Virus record (IMG/VR): IMGVR_UViG_3300023179_007132
Location: 1 to 33,727 of that record
Strand: one strand, 5' to 3'
DNA length: 33,727 bases
DNA from: a virus
This document shows, piece by piece, positions 1 to 6,852 of this stretch; the stretch's first letter is position 1, and each line of letters opens with the position of its first letter. A program made the position numbers and the translations under genes. The notes beneath the pieces were generated by a model that worked only from the letters and a program-made list of their open reading frames with translations, ran no database searches and was not told where the DNA came from.

Positions 1-478
1 TAAGCCGAGATACAACAGAAGCTGGAGTCTCCCAAAGGAAATAGCTTTGATCCTTCTTTAGATTCTTTGCCCTTGTGATTCGTCCGTTGCTAACCCTAGC
101 ATAATGCCCTGTAGCAATATACTCACAATTAAAATGGTTTGCAACAGCAGCAAGAACTGGAAGCTTAATGGTACTATTACAAGTTACACAAGGATTATAT
201 GCAATGCCTTGCTTTGCACCATCAACATATCGATCAATTACATTCTTCTTAAAGACTTGCTTCCAGTTTGTTACAAGATATTCAATACCCATCTTGTCGC
301 AAACCATACGAGCATCACGAATATCCTTAAAGGTACAGCAACCTTCACCTTCATCGCTGTCAAGGGTTTCAAGTAGCTTAAGAGTGTAACCGTAAACTTC
401 ATGCCCTTGTTGCTTTAGAAGCGCAGCAACAACAGCAGAGTCAACACCACCGGACAAACCTACAAGAACCTTTGCCAT
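1..478 (-). CDS. mnmA: tRNA-specific 2-thiouridylase MnmA, N-terminal part (cut by window edge)
   Basis: This is the first 159 codons of a leftward gene whose 3' end lies outside the window; it is too broken by the edge to appear as a closed reading frame. MnmA activates U34 of tRNA Lys, Glu and Gln with ATP and inserts sulfur. Visible family signatures are the PP-loop ATP-binding motif GLSGGVDSAV near residues 7-16, the catalytic-cysteine segment NPCVTCN near residues 95-101, TGHYARV near 123-129 and KDQSYFLW near 142-149. Order and spacing agree with bacterial MnmA, so the family call is firm. The start is the ATG at 478, 11 bases after the stop of the lipoprotein gene, so the two are probably co-transcribed. 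A phage copy could restore or retune codon reading during infection; that role is inference. The second catalytic cysteine would lie beyond the window and cannot be checked. Confidence 0.93.
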   Translation of the reverse strand, partial: MAKVLVGLSGGVDSAVVAALLKQQGHEVYGYTLKLLETLDSDEGEGCCTFKDIRDARMVCDKMGIEYLVTNWKQVFKKNVIDRYVDGAKQGIAYNPCVTCNSTIKLPVLAAVANHFNCEYIATGHYARVSNGRITRAKNLKKDQSYFLWETPASVVSRL

Positions 479-489
479 GATAATACCTT

Positions 490-669
490 TCAGTCTGAAA
501 TTACAGCATCAGCAGTAACAACATCATCAAAGATATATGGTGATTCTGGTTCTGACATTGACGTTTCCCGTGCGCTGTCAAGCACTTCTGCGTCCAATGA
601 CCAATAATCTCCCCAACGAGGAGAACAACCAACAATGAACAACGAAACCATAACCGCTAGAAACTTCAT
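490..669 (-). CDS. small predicted lipoprotein, 59 residues
   Basis: A 59-residue reading frame starts at the ATG at 669 behind a good ribosome-binding site (AAGGAG, 6 bases upstream of the ATG). The protein opens with Lys, a hydrophobic run and the lipobox-like FIVGC, so Cys15 should be lipidated after signal-peptidase II cleavage. The mature part is only about 45 residues, acidic, and has no recognisable domain. Small phage lipoproteins can act in superinfection exclusion or lysis, but nothing here identifies such a role. The AAGGAG site lies in the 3' arm of a small hairpin (CCTTG/CAAGG with a TTTTA loop), so translation could be modulated. mnmA follows 11 bases downstream. Confidence 0.72.
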   Translation of the reverse strand: MKFLAVMVSLFIVGCSPRWGDYWSLDAEVLDSARETSMSEPESPYIFDDVVTADAVISD

Positions 670-728
670 AACCTACTCCTTGTAAAACAAGGATATCATA
701 AGCTTAAAGAAATATAAAGAAAATATTT

Positions 729-968
729 CTATGGATAAAGCTTGGAAATAAGCCTACCAGCCAAAGAATGCATTCTACAATGCATATATTCTTCTGCTAG
801 TGCTTGCGGCAATCCAGCCGTGTTAATTGTTTCTTCAATCTTGTTAGCTAGCGATGGATGGGTTATAACTCCTAAATAATTTCCTTTAACTGTTAAAGGA
901 AACAATTCAAACGTAGCCCCATGCGGTAGTATATGCGCTCTTACTACCCCAAATGCTATTTCATCCAT
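729..968 (-). CDS. hypothetical protein, about 79 residues
   Basis: This small protein is not recognised. It has a mixed sequence without Cys pairs, signal peptide or membrane segment. The ATG at 968 is chosen as start; an in-frame TTG at 977 overlaps the stop of the upstream lipoprotein gene and would add three residues. Either start makes this gene directly adjacent to, and probably translationally coupled with, the lipoprotein. Its downstream neighbour begins about 60 bases further on. Confidence 0.6.
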   Translation of the reverse strand: MDEIAFGVVRAHILPHGATFELFPLTVKGNYLGVITHPSLANKIEETINTAGLPQALAEEYMHCRMHSLAGRLISKLYP

Positions 969-973
969 AGCTT

Positions 974-1309
974 TCAATCACGAGCATCCCGTGATGCATC
1001 GCTCACGGCTGTAGCTGCGTCTGCAACAACATCGGAGGTTGCAACATCCGAACGTGCATCCAACGTTGCAACGTCGCTAGCTACAACAGCATCCGAAACT
1101 ACAACATCGTCAGCCACAGAAGCTTCTACAGCTACGTCAGAAACCACATCTGAGGATACAACAACATCAGAAGGTACATCAGAGGATGTAACATCAGAAG
1201 CAACTTCCACTGCTACATCAACGGCGGCATCAGAGCTAGCTGGTGAGGTACACCCATTGCAACCAGCAATACCGAAAGCCAATACAAAAACGAATGAACG
1301 AATACTCAT
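974..1309 (-). CDS. predicted lipoprotein with SDV-type low-complexity linker
   Basis: The 111-residue protein starts with a typical lipoprotein signal peptide ending in the lipobox FGIAGC (Cys17). Nearly everything after residue 27 is a low-complexity run of Ser, Asp, Val, Ala and Glu arranged as SDV and SDVV units, with almost no basic residues until the Arg-containing end. No folded domain is visible. Such acidic, repetitive stretches after a lipobox usually work as spacers holding a lipoprotein away from the membrane, and are common in Myxococcota lipoproteins; that is only a weak host hint. The start is the ATG at 1309 with AAGGAG seven bases upstream. A promoter matching the window's recurrent motif lies just upstream. 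Confidence 0.8.
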   Translation of the reverse strand: MSIRSFVFVLAFGIAGCNGCTSPASSDAAVDVAVEVASDVTSSDVPSDVVVSSDVVSDVAVEASVADDVVVSDAVVASDVATLDARSDVATSDVVADAATAVSDASRDARD

Positions 1310-1343
1310 AATATCTCCTTTTCGACCGTTAGGGTCATCAGTA

Positions 1344-1372
1344 AGTATGTCAAAACTTTATGCATAAGTAAA
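1344..1372 (-). promoter_or_regulatory. candidate sigma70-type promoter for the SDV lipoprotein
   Basis: On the minus strand a -35 box TTTACT (1367-1372) is followed by a 17-base spacer and a -10 box CATACT (1344-1349), close to the TATACT form seen repeatedly in this window. A perfect 10-base palindrome, TTATGCATAA (1358-1367), covers most of the spacer and could be a repressor site. The leader would be about 30 bases and carries a ribosome-binding site. Confidence 0.45.
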
Positions 1373-1394
1373 GCATATATATCACAAGGTTGAT

Positions 1395-1775
1395 ATGAAA
1401 AAATATGTGAAAGAAGACGCACAACAATCTGCCGCAGCAAAAAAACTAAATGATCGCCTAGCCAAGATTCCCGGTTTAGAAGCTCTTATGCAAAACGTTA
1501 CAAAACGTGATGATGCAGCAGACATATTAGCCGCTATGGCTGAAAAACTTGGCGGGGACAAAATTGCTGGTTCGAAAATATTGAAAGGTGCGCTTGAACT
1601 TGCTTCTGCAAAGGAAAAAGAACCCGAACAAAAGAAACCACAAGCACCACAAGCGCAACAAGCAGCAGCTCCAGCAGCAGCTCCAGCAGCAGCAGCACCA
1701 GCGGCTCCCGCTGCACAACCAGTAAAAGAATCTTTTATATCGGTTAAAGCGTTTGTTGGTTATTTGTTTGAGTAG
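1395..1775 (+). CDS. Ala/Pro-rich protein with C-terminal PVKES tag
   Basis: The 126-residue protein is not assigned to a known family. Residues 1-75 look like a small helical domain (KIPGLEALMQ, DDAADILAAMAEKLGG). Residues about 75-107 form a Gln/Pro/Ala linker encoded by a CAG/CCAGCA microsatellite. It ends in PVKES followed by a hydrophobic helix (residues 109-126). The same linker-plus-PVKES ending occurs in the protein at 29396-30070, with an identical 16-base DNA stretch. The start is the ATG at 1395 with AAGG six bases upstream. It converges with the 1779-2048 gene, three bases apart. A role as an internal head or scaffold-associated protein is inferred only from the tag-like end. Confidence 0.78.
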   Translation: MKKYVKEDAQQSAAAKKLNDRLAKIPGLEALMQNVTKRDDAADILAAMAEKLGGDKIAGSKILKGALELASAKEKEPEQKKPQAPQAQQAAAPAAAPAAAAPAAPAAQPVKESFISVKAFVGYLFE

Positions 1776-1778
1776 CTA

Positions 1779-2048
1779 TTAGCCGTTACGCTTGTAAATG
1801 GGCAACAAGTAGTCACACACAAACTCACGCATAGCCAAAACAACAAATTCGTCGATACCGTCTTCCTTCTTAAACTGAATTTTTACCAAGTCGTTATCGT
1901 ACTTGGACAAAAACGTAACTTCAGCACCCTTTGGTATCCTTGTTGCGGTAGGAAAATTTTGATCCTTAACAGGCAAACAAGGAATCCATTCGATGTTTGA
2001 TGTTACTCGATACTTTCGATACACGAAAACGGGTTCTTTGATTGCCAT
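1779..2048 (-). CDS. hypothetical protein, 89 residues
   Basis: This 89-residue protein has a mostly beta-type pattern (VFVYRKYRV, AEVTFLSKY, LVKIQFKK), suggesting a small SH3-like or barrel fold, but no family is recognised. It has its own strong promoter about 25 bases upstream and a clear ribosome-binding site (AAAAGGAAAT before the ATG at 2048). It appears to be a single-gene transcription unit placed among other accessory genes. Confidence 0.72.
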   Translation of the reverse strand: MAIKEPVFVYRKYRVTSNIEWIPCLPVKDQNFPTATRIPKGAEVTFLSKYDNDLVKIQFKKEDGIDEFVVLAMREFVCDYLLPIYKRNG

Positions 2049-2074
2049 ATTTCCTTTTGATCCTTTACTGCTAT

Positions 2075-2103
2075 AGTATATCAGAAAGTAAAGGAATTCT
2101 CAA
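2075..2103 (-). promoter_or_regulatory. sigma70-type promoter TTGAGA-17-TATACT
   Basis: Read on the minus strand, TTGAGA (2098-2103) is followed by exactly 17 bases and TATACT (2075-2080). Transcription should start near 2068 and give a leader of about 20 bases with a ribosome-binding site for the 1779-2048 gene. The -35 box is the same as that at 5436-5441, and the -10 box recurs before several other auxiliary genes. Confidence 0.75.
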
Positions 2104-2113
2104 AGTTTTTTTT

Positions 2114-2132
2114 AACGCTTAATTTAAGCGTT
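2114..2132. terminator. perfect hairpin, possible bidirectional terminator
   Basis: A perfect inverted repeat of 9-base arms (AACGCTTAA and its complement around one T) lies just after the stop codon of the 2134-2559 gene. On the plus strand it is preceded by eight T and followed by TTTTTA; on the minus strand the flanks are A-rich. The weak trailing T-run makes its direction and strength uncertain. Confidence 0.45.
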
Positions 2133-2133
2133 T

Positions 2134-2559
2134 TTATGCTGTTGGGGCAGGGGTAGCAGCAGGAGGCGGTGGGGTTGGAGCCGCTTCCGGTGTTGGAGCA
2201 GCAGGAGGCGCAGCTTCTGGTGCTGATGGTGTTGCACCTGCTTCCATACCTACAGGTGTTTGATTTTGTACAACTGCACCAATGTTGCGAAGTTGTTGGT
2301 TAAGCTTAAGCTTTTCCTCTGACGACATATTTTTAAAAATGGTTGTAAGCTTGCCATATACTTCTGGGTCTTGAAAGCTTTTACCGGAACGAACCGTGTT
2401 AAATCGATCCAAGATATGATCTAATGTAATTGCTTCACCGGTTTCTTCGTCGGTGGGCACTCCTGCTTCCCCTGCGGGGGCTGGAGCTTCAGCTTGTTCT
2501 TTTAAAGCTTTTGCGGCTTCAAACAAAGAAAGCGCAAGAATGTTTTTTCTCATTGACAT
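2134..2559 (-). CDS. Ala/Pro-rich phage protein with central conserved helical domain
   Basis: The 141-residue protein has three parts: an N-terminal helix (residues 1-22, LSLFEAAKALKEQ), a central domain (about 40-95) with LDHILDRFNTVRSGKSF and MSSEEKLKLNQQLRNIG, and a long Pro/Ala/Thr tail. The centre resembles uncharacterised proteins I recall from marine myophages (short SGRSF-type motif before a helical pair), but I cannot assign a function. Tail and N-terminal helix fit the tag-plus-linker design seen in other proteins of this window. It starts at the ATG at 2559; GGAG lies about 11 bases upstream. It follows the 2580-3002 gene closely, so they are probably co-transcribed. Confidence 0.78.
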   Translation of the reverse strand: MSMRKNILALSLFEAAKALKEQAEAPAPAGEAGVPTDEETGEAITLDHILDRFNTVRSGKSFQDPEVYGKLTTIFKNMSSEEKLKLNQQLRNIGAVVQNQTPVGMEAGATPSAPEAAPPAAPTPEAAPTPPPPAATPAPTA

Positions 2560-2579
2560 TTTAAGTTATTCTCCATTGA

Positions 2580-3002
2580 CTAAATATCACGTTTAAACGA
2601 AACATTCACATCAACTGTTGATGCATTGATATCTTTTCCAAGAAAGCGTGTAATCGAAAATGGGCCAACCGCAATTTTGTATATTCTTTCTTCCATTCTG
2701 ATTTCGAAATGACTAACCTTGGTTGCAATGTTCGCCAACAACCATGCATAATCAAATATCAACATTGTGCCAGTTAGATTGAACTTGTTGTTTTGCACAA
2801 GAAACTTGTTTGCTTGTACAGGCACAATAGGAAACGTTTCTTCCACAAAGCATAAAAGTATGCTTAATGGATCAATAGTTGGCATAAAAGGTTCTGATGT
2901 TGCAACCGACGTATTGTTCCATTTATCGCTTATGATATCATCTGGAGCATCATCGCTTACAAGCATTCGAATTCCATCTGATGTTTCAATAATCTTTGCC
3001 AT
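2580..3002 (-). CDS. hypothetical protein, 140 residues
   Basis: This protein is not recognised. It has an acidic N-terminus with a DDAPDDIISDKW stretch and then alternating hydrophobic strands (residues about 45-140) ending in VDVNVSFKRD, suggesting a beta-rich virion or baseplate-associated protein; this is inference from pattern only. Its start (ATG at 3002) overlaps the end of the 2986-3300 gene by 17 bases, so the two are probably translationally coupled. Confidence 0.75.
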   Translation of the reverse strand: MAKIIETSDGIRMLVSDDAPDDIISDKWNNTSVATSEPFMPTIDPLSILLCFVEETFPIVPVQANKFLVQNNKFNLTGTMLIFDYAWLLANIATKVSHFEIRMEERIYKIAVGPFSITRFLGKDINASTVDVNVSFKRDI

Positions 3003-3300
3003 TTTTGATTTTTATCGCCTTTCGATTGATTTCGCTAATCAATGTCATAACAGAGTTTTGATCTTCTATGTTGGAATGTTGTATTGACACAAACAATGTT
3101 GCTTGTTCTATTCGCATTATTGCATGAATTGTTTTTTCATGTTGCATTTCCAATACAGAAAACATCATTGTGTTGGCGTCGGTTTTGTTCTCAAAGTCAA
3201 TAGCAAAATTGACAAAATGCCCTTCGGAAGAATAATCCCGAAGGGCATTTGATTCATCCAAGCTAGATGAATGAAATAGTTTTGTTAGTAGATTAAACAT
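2986..3300 (-). CDS. hypothetical protein, 104 residues
   Basis: No family is recognised. The protein has an amphipathic N-terminal helix (MFNLLTKLF) and then strands and a long C-terminal helix (NSVMTLISEINRKAIKIKN) with a basic end. It lies between the 419-residue protein and the 140-residue protein in one leftward string. There is no obvious ribosome-binding site before the ATG at 3300; instead a strong hairpin (3307-3333) spans the 29-base gap, which may couple or separate expression. Confidence 0.72.
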   Translation of the reverse strand: MFNLLTKLFHSSSLDESNALRDYSSEGHFVNFAIDFENKTDANTMMFSVLEMQHEKTIHAIMRIEQATLFVSIQHSNIEDQNSVMTLISEINRKAIKIKNGKDY

Positions 3301-3306
3301 TACGGA

Positions 3307-3333
3307 GTGACTTAGCTGTGGGAGCTAAATCAC
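3307..3333 (-). other. intercistronic RNA hairpin
   Basis: On the minus strand the arms GTGATTTAGCT and AGCTAAGTCAC pair over 11 positions with one G-U wobble around a 5-base loop. The hairpin covers the stop codon of the 419-residue gene (3330-3332) and ends seven bases before the next start codon. No T-run follows on either strand, so it is more likely an mRNA stabiliser, processing site or translation control than a terminator. Confidence 0.55.
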
Positions 3334-4589
3334 TTCTTACCGGCCTTCTTCGCTGCAAGAACTTCCTTTGTGGAACCCTTCTTGCGGCCACGCTTTTCAA
3401 GCGTCTTGAAGATGTTTGCACGAAGCTCCTTAACCTCGGGCAAGGTATCAGTAAAATCACCCAAAGAGTTGAAGTTGGTTTGCTTCTCCATTTCTTCCAA
3501 GAAGCCTTCCTTGGCAGCAGCAATCGCTTCGTCACGGAAAAGCTCGGCTTGATTTGGCTTCTTTGCAGAAATCACAATCATATCCAAAACAGTCCAACGA
3601 CCTTCTTGACGATCAAGAACATCGGCAAACACATTGAATTCGAAGGGGTTAAGCTCACCCTTGTTCACAGCAGGAGAAAACACATCAGCAGCCTTGAGTG
3701 CTTCAACGAACTTCTTACGGCCCGCCAGCACAGCCTTGTCAATTTGAGCATCGTCGTTAACATCCTTGACGGACTTCATCGCACTAATCATGCTATCAAC
3801 GAACATGGTAGTATACTTGCCAGCAGCAGTCTTAGTGCTGCTCATGATCTTTTCCAAATCAGACATAAGCTTAACCTTCTCAGACTTTTCAACCGCAGGA
3901 TCTTTGATAAAGTCAAGAATCTCAAGGTTCTGTTCGTTGGTGAGATGCTTCATCGCCTTCTTAAGACGGTTAAGCACACTCATTTCAGTGGTGGTTTCCG
4001 TTGGATCGGAAGACAAAGAACGAGCAATATCAGCCTTGCTGGTAGTGCCGGGAATAATGTCATATTCCCCTTCTACATCTGCCTTGGCAGCTACAGCAGC
4101 AGGAGCGTCAGGCTCAACAGCGTCCAAAGAACGAAGAATATCCTTGTCGGAAATATACTGTGTGAGCAGATATGACACAGGATCATTGTGGCTTCGCAAC
4201 TTACCGCCAACAACTTCACCATAAGCCTGACCAAAAACAAGACCACGTTCCTTGTTCATGGTTTCAACAAACTCGTCCGGCTCACCAACGAGCGGTGCAA
4301 GAAGAGCCAAAGCTTCTTCCTTCTGCTCGGGCTCAAGATAAATCGGAGAAGTAGAACGCTCTTGATCTGCCTTATTAAGCAGCACCATCATACGTCGCAC
4401 GAAATCGTGTTTAGTAGCATCACGAGAAATGCCAGACTTGGCCCTGCCAGTGGGCAGATCGTTCCAAACATCGATATACTTTGAAGAACGGTAAACCGTC
4501 TTCGCATTGTACTTCTTTGCTTCTTCTACCATACGAATAGCGAATTCATTACGAACCATCGTGCGAATCTTGTCTCGGAGCTGTCCCAT
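3330..4589 (-). CDS. abundant-looking phage protein of unknown function, 419 residues
   Basis: This 419-residue, mainly helical and highly charged protein is not recognised. It contains no Cys, no membrane segment and no signal peptide. A Lys/Arg-rich tail (residues about 398-419, beginning KRGRKKGST) resembles a nucleic-acid-binding tail with an AT-hook-like core. The middle has an acidic, Ala-rich, probably flexible section (about 155-200). Codon choice favours C-ending and AAG codons far more than the neighbouring genes, and a sampled stretch has about 53% G+C against 30-40% in the tail genes, suggesting high expression. The start (ATG at 4589) has AAAAAGGAAC upstream. A structural or genome-associated role is possible but unproven. 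Confidence 0.82.
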   Translation of the reverse strand: MGQLRDKIRTMVRNEFAIRMVEEAKKYNAKTVYRSSKYIDVWNDLPTGRAKSGISRDATKHDFVRRMMVLLNKADQERSTSPIYLEPEQKEEALALLAPLVGEPDEFVETMNKERGLVFGQAYGEVVGGKLRSHNDPVSYLLTQYISDKDILRSLDAVEPDAPAAVAAKADVEGEYDIIPGTTSKADIARSLSSDPTETTTEMSVLNRLKKAMKHLTNEQNLEILDFIKDPAVEKSEKVKLMSDLEKIMSSTKTAAGKYTTMFVDSMISAMKSVKDVNDDAQIDKAVLAGRKKFVEALKAADVFSPAVNKGELNPFEFNVFADVLDRQEGRWTVLDMIVISAKKPNQAELFRDEAIAAAKEGFLEEMEKQTNFNSLGDFTDTLPEVKELRANIFKTLEKRGRKKGSTKEVLAAKKAGKK

Positions 4590-4648
4590 AATCTTGTTCC
4601 TTTTTAGTTGTTGTGATTAATTAGCTTGTTGATTGAGATTTATAAGGA

Positions 4649-5218
4649 TTAGACTTTGAACCACTCTTGAGTGTTATGTCGAGAATCGGTATACACATAC
4701 CTGTCGGTACGATGTACCTCGCTGCCAACAATAAGCTGACTAGTCACTGGCATCATATACATCCAAGCTTCAACAACCTGTGGACCGTCATATACCTGAG
4801 TGAGATAACGGGTATACATCGATCCATTACCTTCAAGCATATCCAGTGATTGCAACGTCCGCTCGTCAACTTCGTACAATTCACCGATGATGGAATATCC
4901 ATCGTTGGTGCAAGCAGTCACAGCAGGAAAAGAACCAAACAAAGGATGCATCTTATAAGCGCAATTCACCGTTTCGGTATTGCCAAGATACTTGGCATGT
5001 TCCAAAAGGCTATGATTACCAAAACCTCGCTTCAAGCTACCGTAAACAAAAACTTTCGTCATAACCGTAGACTGCAAACCAAAGTTTGCTTCGATCTCGG
5101 CATCAGTCATGTTGACCAAAGATTCATTCGTCTCGGCTTCACGTTCATCACACCATTTCTGATATTCTGAATCGTTGGCTAGCTCTGCCATATTCTTATC
5201 GTGTTCAGATTCGTTCAT
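4649..5218 (-). CDS. gamma-glutamylcyclotransferase-like (AIG2/GGCT fold) protein
   Basis: The protein has the GGCT/AIG2 fold signatures: VFVYGSLKRG near residues 56-65, the segment GELYEVDE near 112-119 carrying the expected catalytic Glu, and LDMLEG just after. GGCT enzymes release 5-oxoproline from gamma-glutamyl peptides or amines, so a phage version could act on glutathione-like compounds or on gamma-glutamyl-modified protein or DNA groups; substrate is unknown. About 50 residues of charged sequence precede the domain, longer than usual; an in-frame Met at about residue 53, immediately before TKVFVYGSL, is an alternative start. The ATG at 5218 is preferred because it overlaps the upstream stop as TGATG and has GGGAGG upstream. 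Confidence 0.82.
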   Translation of the reverse strand: MNESEHDKNMAELANDSEYQKWCDEREAETNESLVNMTDAEIEANFGLQSTVMTKVFVYGSLKRGFGNHSLLEHAKYLGNTETVNCAYKMHPLFGSFPAVTACTNDGYSIIGELYEVDERTLQSLDMLEGNGSMYTRYLTQVYDGPQVVEAWMYMMPVTSQLIVGSEVHRTDRYVYTDSRHNTQEWFKV

Positions 5219-5406
5219 CACGCATCCTCCCGCACAATAACAGTCACACCGTTGTATTCCATTTCACCATGACCAAATTCATCATGGCACATAGGAACAC
5301 CAACAGACACAAGCTCGCTTGGATTGATGTTAACCTCGTGATCGCATTCACCACACTGAAAAATGAGGAATACGTTGTGATCGTAGATGCCGTCGATTCG
5401 CTTCAT
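5218..5406 (-). CDS. small zinc-finger-like protein, 62 residues
   Basis: The 62-residue protein carries CGEC near residues 18-21 and a MCHDEFGHGE segment near 39-48, giving three Cys and two His that could bind zinc. It is not assigned to a family. Its stop overlaps the start of the GGCT-like gene. There is no ribosome-binding site before the ATG at 5406; the -10 box of a well-matched promoter ends six bases before that ATG, so the transcript probably has no leader. Confidence 0.7.
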   Translation of the reverse strand: MKRIDGIYDHNVFLIFQCGECDHEVNINPSELVSVGVPMCHDEFGHGEMEYNGVTVIVREDA

Positions 5407-5412
5407 ACATAT

Positions 5413-5441
5413 AGGATACCATACGAAGCTTGTAATCTCAA
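5413..5441 (-). promoter_or_regulatory. sigma70-type promoter giving a leaderless mRNA (TTGAGA-17-TATCCT)
   Basis: On the minus strand TTGAGA (5436-5441), 17 bases and TATCCT (5413-5418) lead to a predicted start at or next to the A of the ATG at 5406. Six bases separate the -10 box from the ATG. This is one of three such arrangements in the window. Confidence 0.65.
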
Positions 5442-5459
5442 GATTATTTTATTTTTTAT

Positions 5460-5485
5460 AACCCCTTGAAAACAAAGGGTTTTTT
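5460..5485 (+). terminator. possible rho-independent terminator, plus strand
   Basis: The arms AACCC and GGGTT, extended by two pairs beyond a C-A mismatch, close a short loop and are followed by six T on the plus strand. No rightward gene ends here, so it may stop antisense transcription into the recombinase gene. On the minus strand there is no T-run after the stem. Confidence 0.35.
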
Positions 5486-5495
5486 GAAGTAGGAA

Positions 5496-6758
5496 TCAGT
5501 CGGAGAAAACGCTTTTGCCTGTTTTGGCAGTACGTTCAGCTTTGGCTGCTTCAACTTCAACGGCAGAGTTAAGATCAATGCTAGCAACTGTTTTGTGACT
5601 GTCATCGTTGTTCTTCATAATGAATGCTGCATCCATAAGAGCTTCAACGTATGTTGTATATTCTGGATTTCTTAGAATCTTTGATCCAAACTCGCTTTTG
5701 TAGAATTTCTCATCAACAACAAGTTCTCCAGTTTTTTGGTCGCTAACTTGGAAATATTTCCATTGTGACGATCCTTCAAGCTTAACACGGTGACCATCAA
5801 CGATTACTGGGTCTTTGCACTTTTCACAAAATTCCCGTAGCTCATCGAAAACGTTTTCATCTTCTCTAACTCCCTTACCAAAATGAATTTCAAAACTAAC
5901 TTCTCTCCAAGGTCTTGCAACCTTGTTCTTAATGGTTTTACAAGTAACATTGATACCGATAACAGCTTCTTTACCGTTAATGCTTTGCTTGATTTGTTGA
6001 CCACCTGTAAGCTTGATACGTGTTGAAGCATGATATGGAATAGCCATACCACCGGGAGTAGTGTTTGGATCACCGTACATCACGCCAATCTTTTGACGTT
6101 GCTGATTTAAAAGAACCAAACAAACGTTTTTATCACCGATTACATCTGTGATTTTACGGAAGCCTTTAGAAAGCACTCTAGCAGCTAGACCAATAGTGTT
6201 TTGGTCATAATCACCTTCGATTTCTGCTTTGGGAGCAGATGCAGCTACAGAGTCCCAAATAACCGTTACAGGAACATCTGCTTTAAGGTTACGAGCCTTT
6301 TCAATGGTTGATTCAATAACCTTGAAAATGTCTTCAATACAGGTTTCTTGGATAAAGACAAAGCGTTTGCGAATGTCAATACCAAGACCTTCAAGGTTTT
6401 CAACTGATGTAGCGTTTTCAGTATCGATATACACAACGATACCATTCATACGTTGAGTTGATTTAGCAATCTCATATGCGATGTGAGATTTACCGCTGGA
6501 TGGTGGACCTTGAATTTCTACAATACGTCCTTCTGCTACACCACCATTGCGGCGATTAGAGATGATATAGTCAAGTTGTTTAGAACCTGTAGAAATCCAG
6601 CGTTTAACAGATGTTGGTGCTTCGTCTGTTCCAAGGTTGAATGCGATTTTGTTTCCTGCTTCTTTGTTGATTTGCTTGATTAGTTCAGCAGAGAAGTCTG
6701 TGTCTTCGTTTGCTGCTGGTTCATCTAATAAAGGCTTTTTAGTTGACTTGATTGCCAT
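5496..6758 (-). CDS. RecA/UvsX-type recombinase
   Basis: The 420-residue protein is a RecA-family strand-exchange ATPase. It has the Walker A motif GPPSSGKS (84-91), Walker B around VIWDS (166-170) and a clear RecA-type L2 region (about 218-240) with NQQRQKIGVMYGDP and TPGG, matching the bacterial NQIR-KIGVMFG pattern. The C-terminal 100 residues are divergent and acidic-basic mixed. It would coat single-stranded DNA and promote recombination-dependent replication and repair together with the SSB and polymerase nearby. The N-terminus (about 40 residues) is longer than minimal RecA. The ATG at 6758 is used; AAGGAG lies 13 bases upstream, a rather long spacing. It is transcribed away from the rightward paralogue pair. 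Whether it is closer to cellular RecA or T4 UvsX needs a tree. Confidence 0.93.
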   Translation of the reverse strand: MAIKSTKKPLLDEPAANEDTDFSAELIKQINKEAGNKIAFNLGTDEAPTSVKRWISTGSKQLDYIISNRRNGGVAEGRIVEIQGPPSSGKSHIAYEIAKSTQRMNGIVVYIDTENATSVENLEGLGIDIRKRFVFIQETCIEDIFKVIESTIEKARNLKADVPVTVIWDSVAASAPKAEIEGDYDQNTIGLAARVLSKGFRKITDVIGDKNVCLVLLNQQRQKIGVMYGDPNTTPGGMAIPYHASTRIKLTGGQQIKQSINGKEAVIGINVTCKTIKNKVARPWREVSFEIHFGKGVREDENVFDELREFCEKCKDPVIVDGHRVKLEGSSQWKYFQVSDQKTGELVVDEKFYKSEFGSKILRNPEYTTYVEALMDAAFIMKNNDDSHKTVASIDLNSAVEVEAAKAERTAKTGKSVFSD

Positions 6759-6852
6759 ATATAGGTTTGCTCTCCTTCTTCAAACAAGGTAACACATAAC
6801 AAAGCATGGGTAAAGGTAATAAAAGATTTTCTTGAAAAAGAAAAAAAAGGGG

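Noticed and set aside
1640-1720. CAG/CCAGCA repeats (and similar at 29473-29530) as a CRISPR or mobile repeat
   Set aside because: They are codon-level microsatellites encoding Ala/Pro linkers, with no spacers.
3293-3535. 80-residue Arg-rich leftward frame
   Set aside because: It overlaps the end of the 419-residue gene in another frame and has Arg/Pro-rich random composition.
3318-4175. 285-residue rightward reading frame
   Set aside because: It is antisense to the 419-residue gene with strong codon bias; its sequence is Leu/Ser/Arg-rich without any domain.
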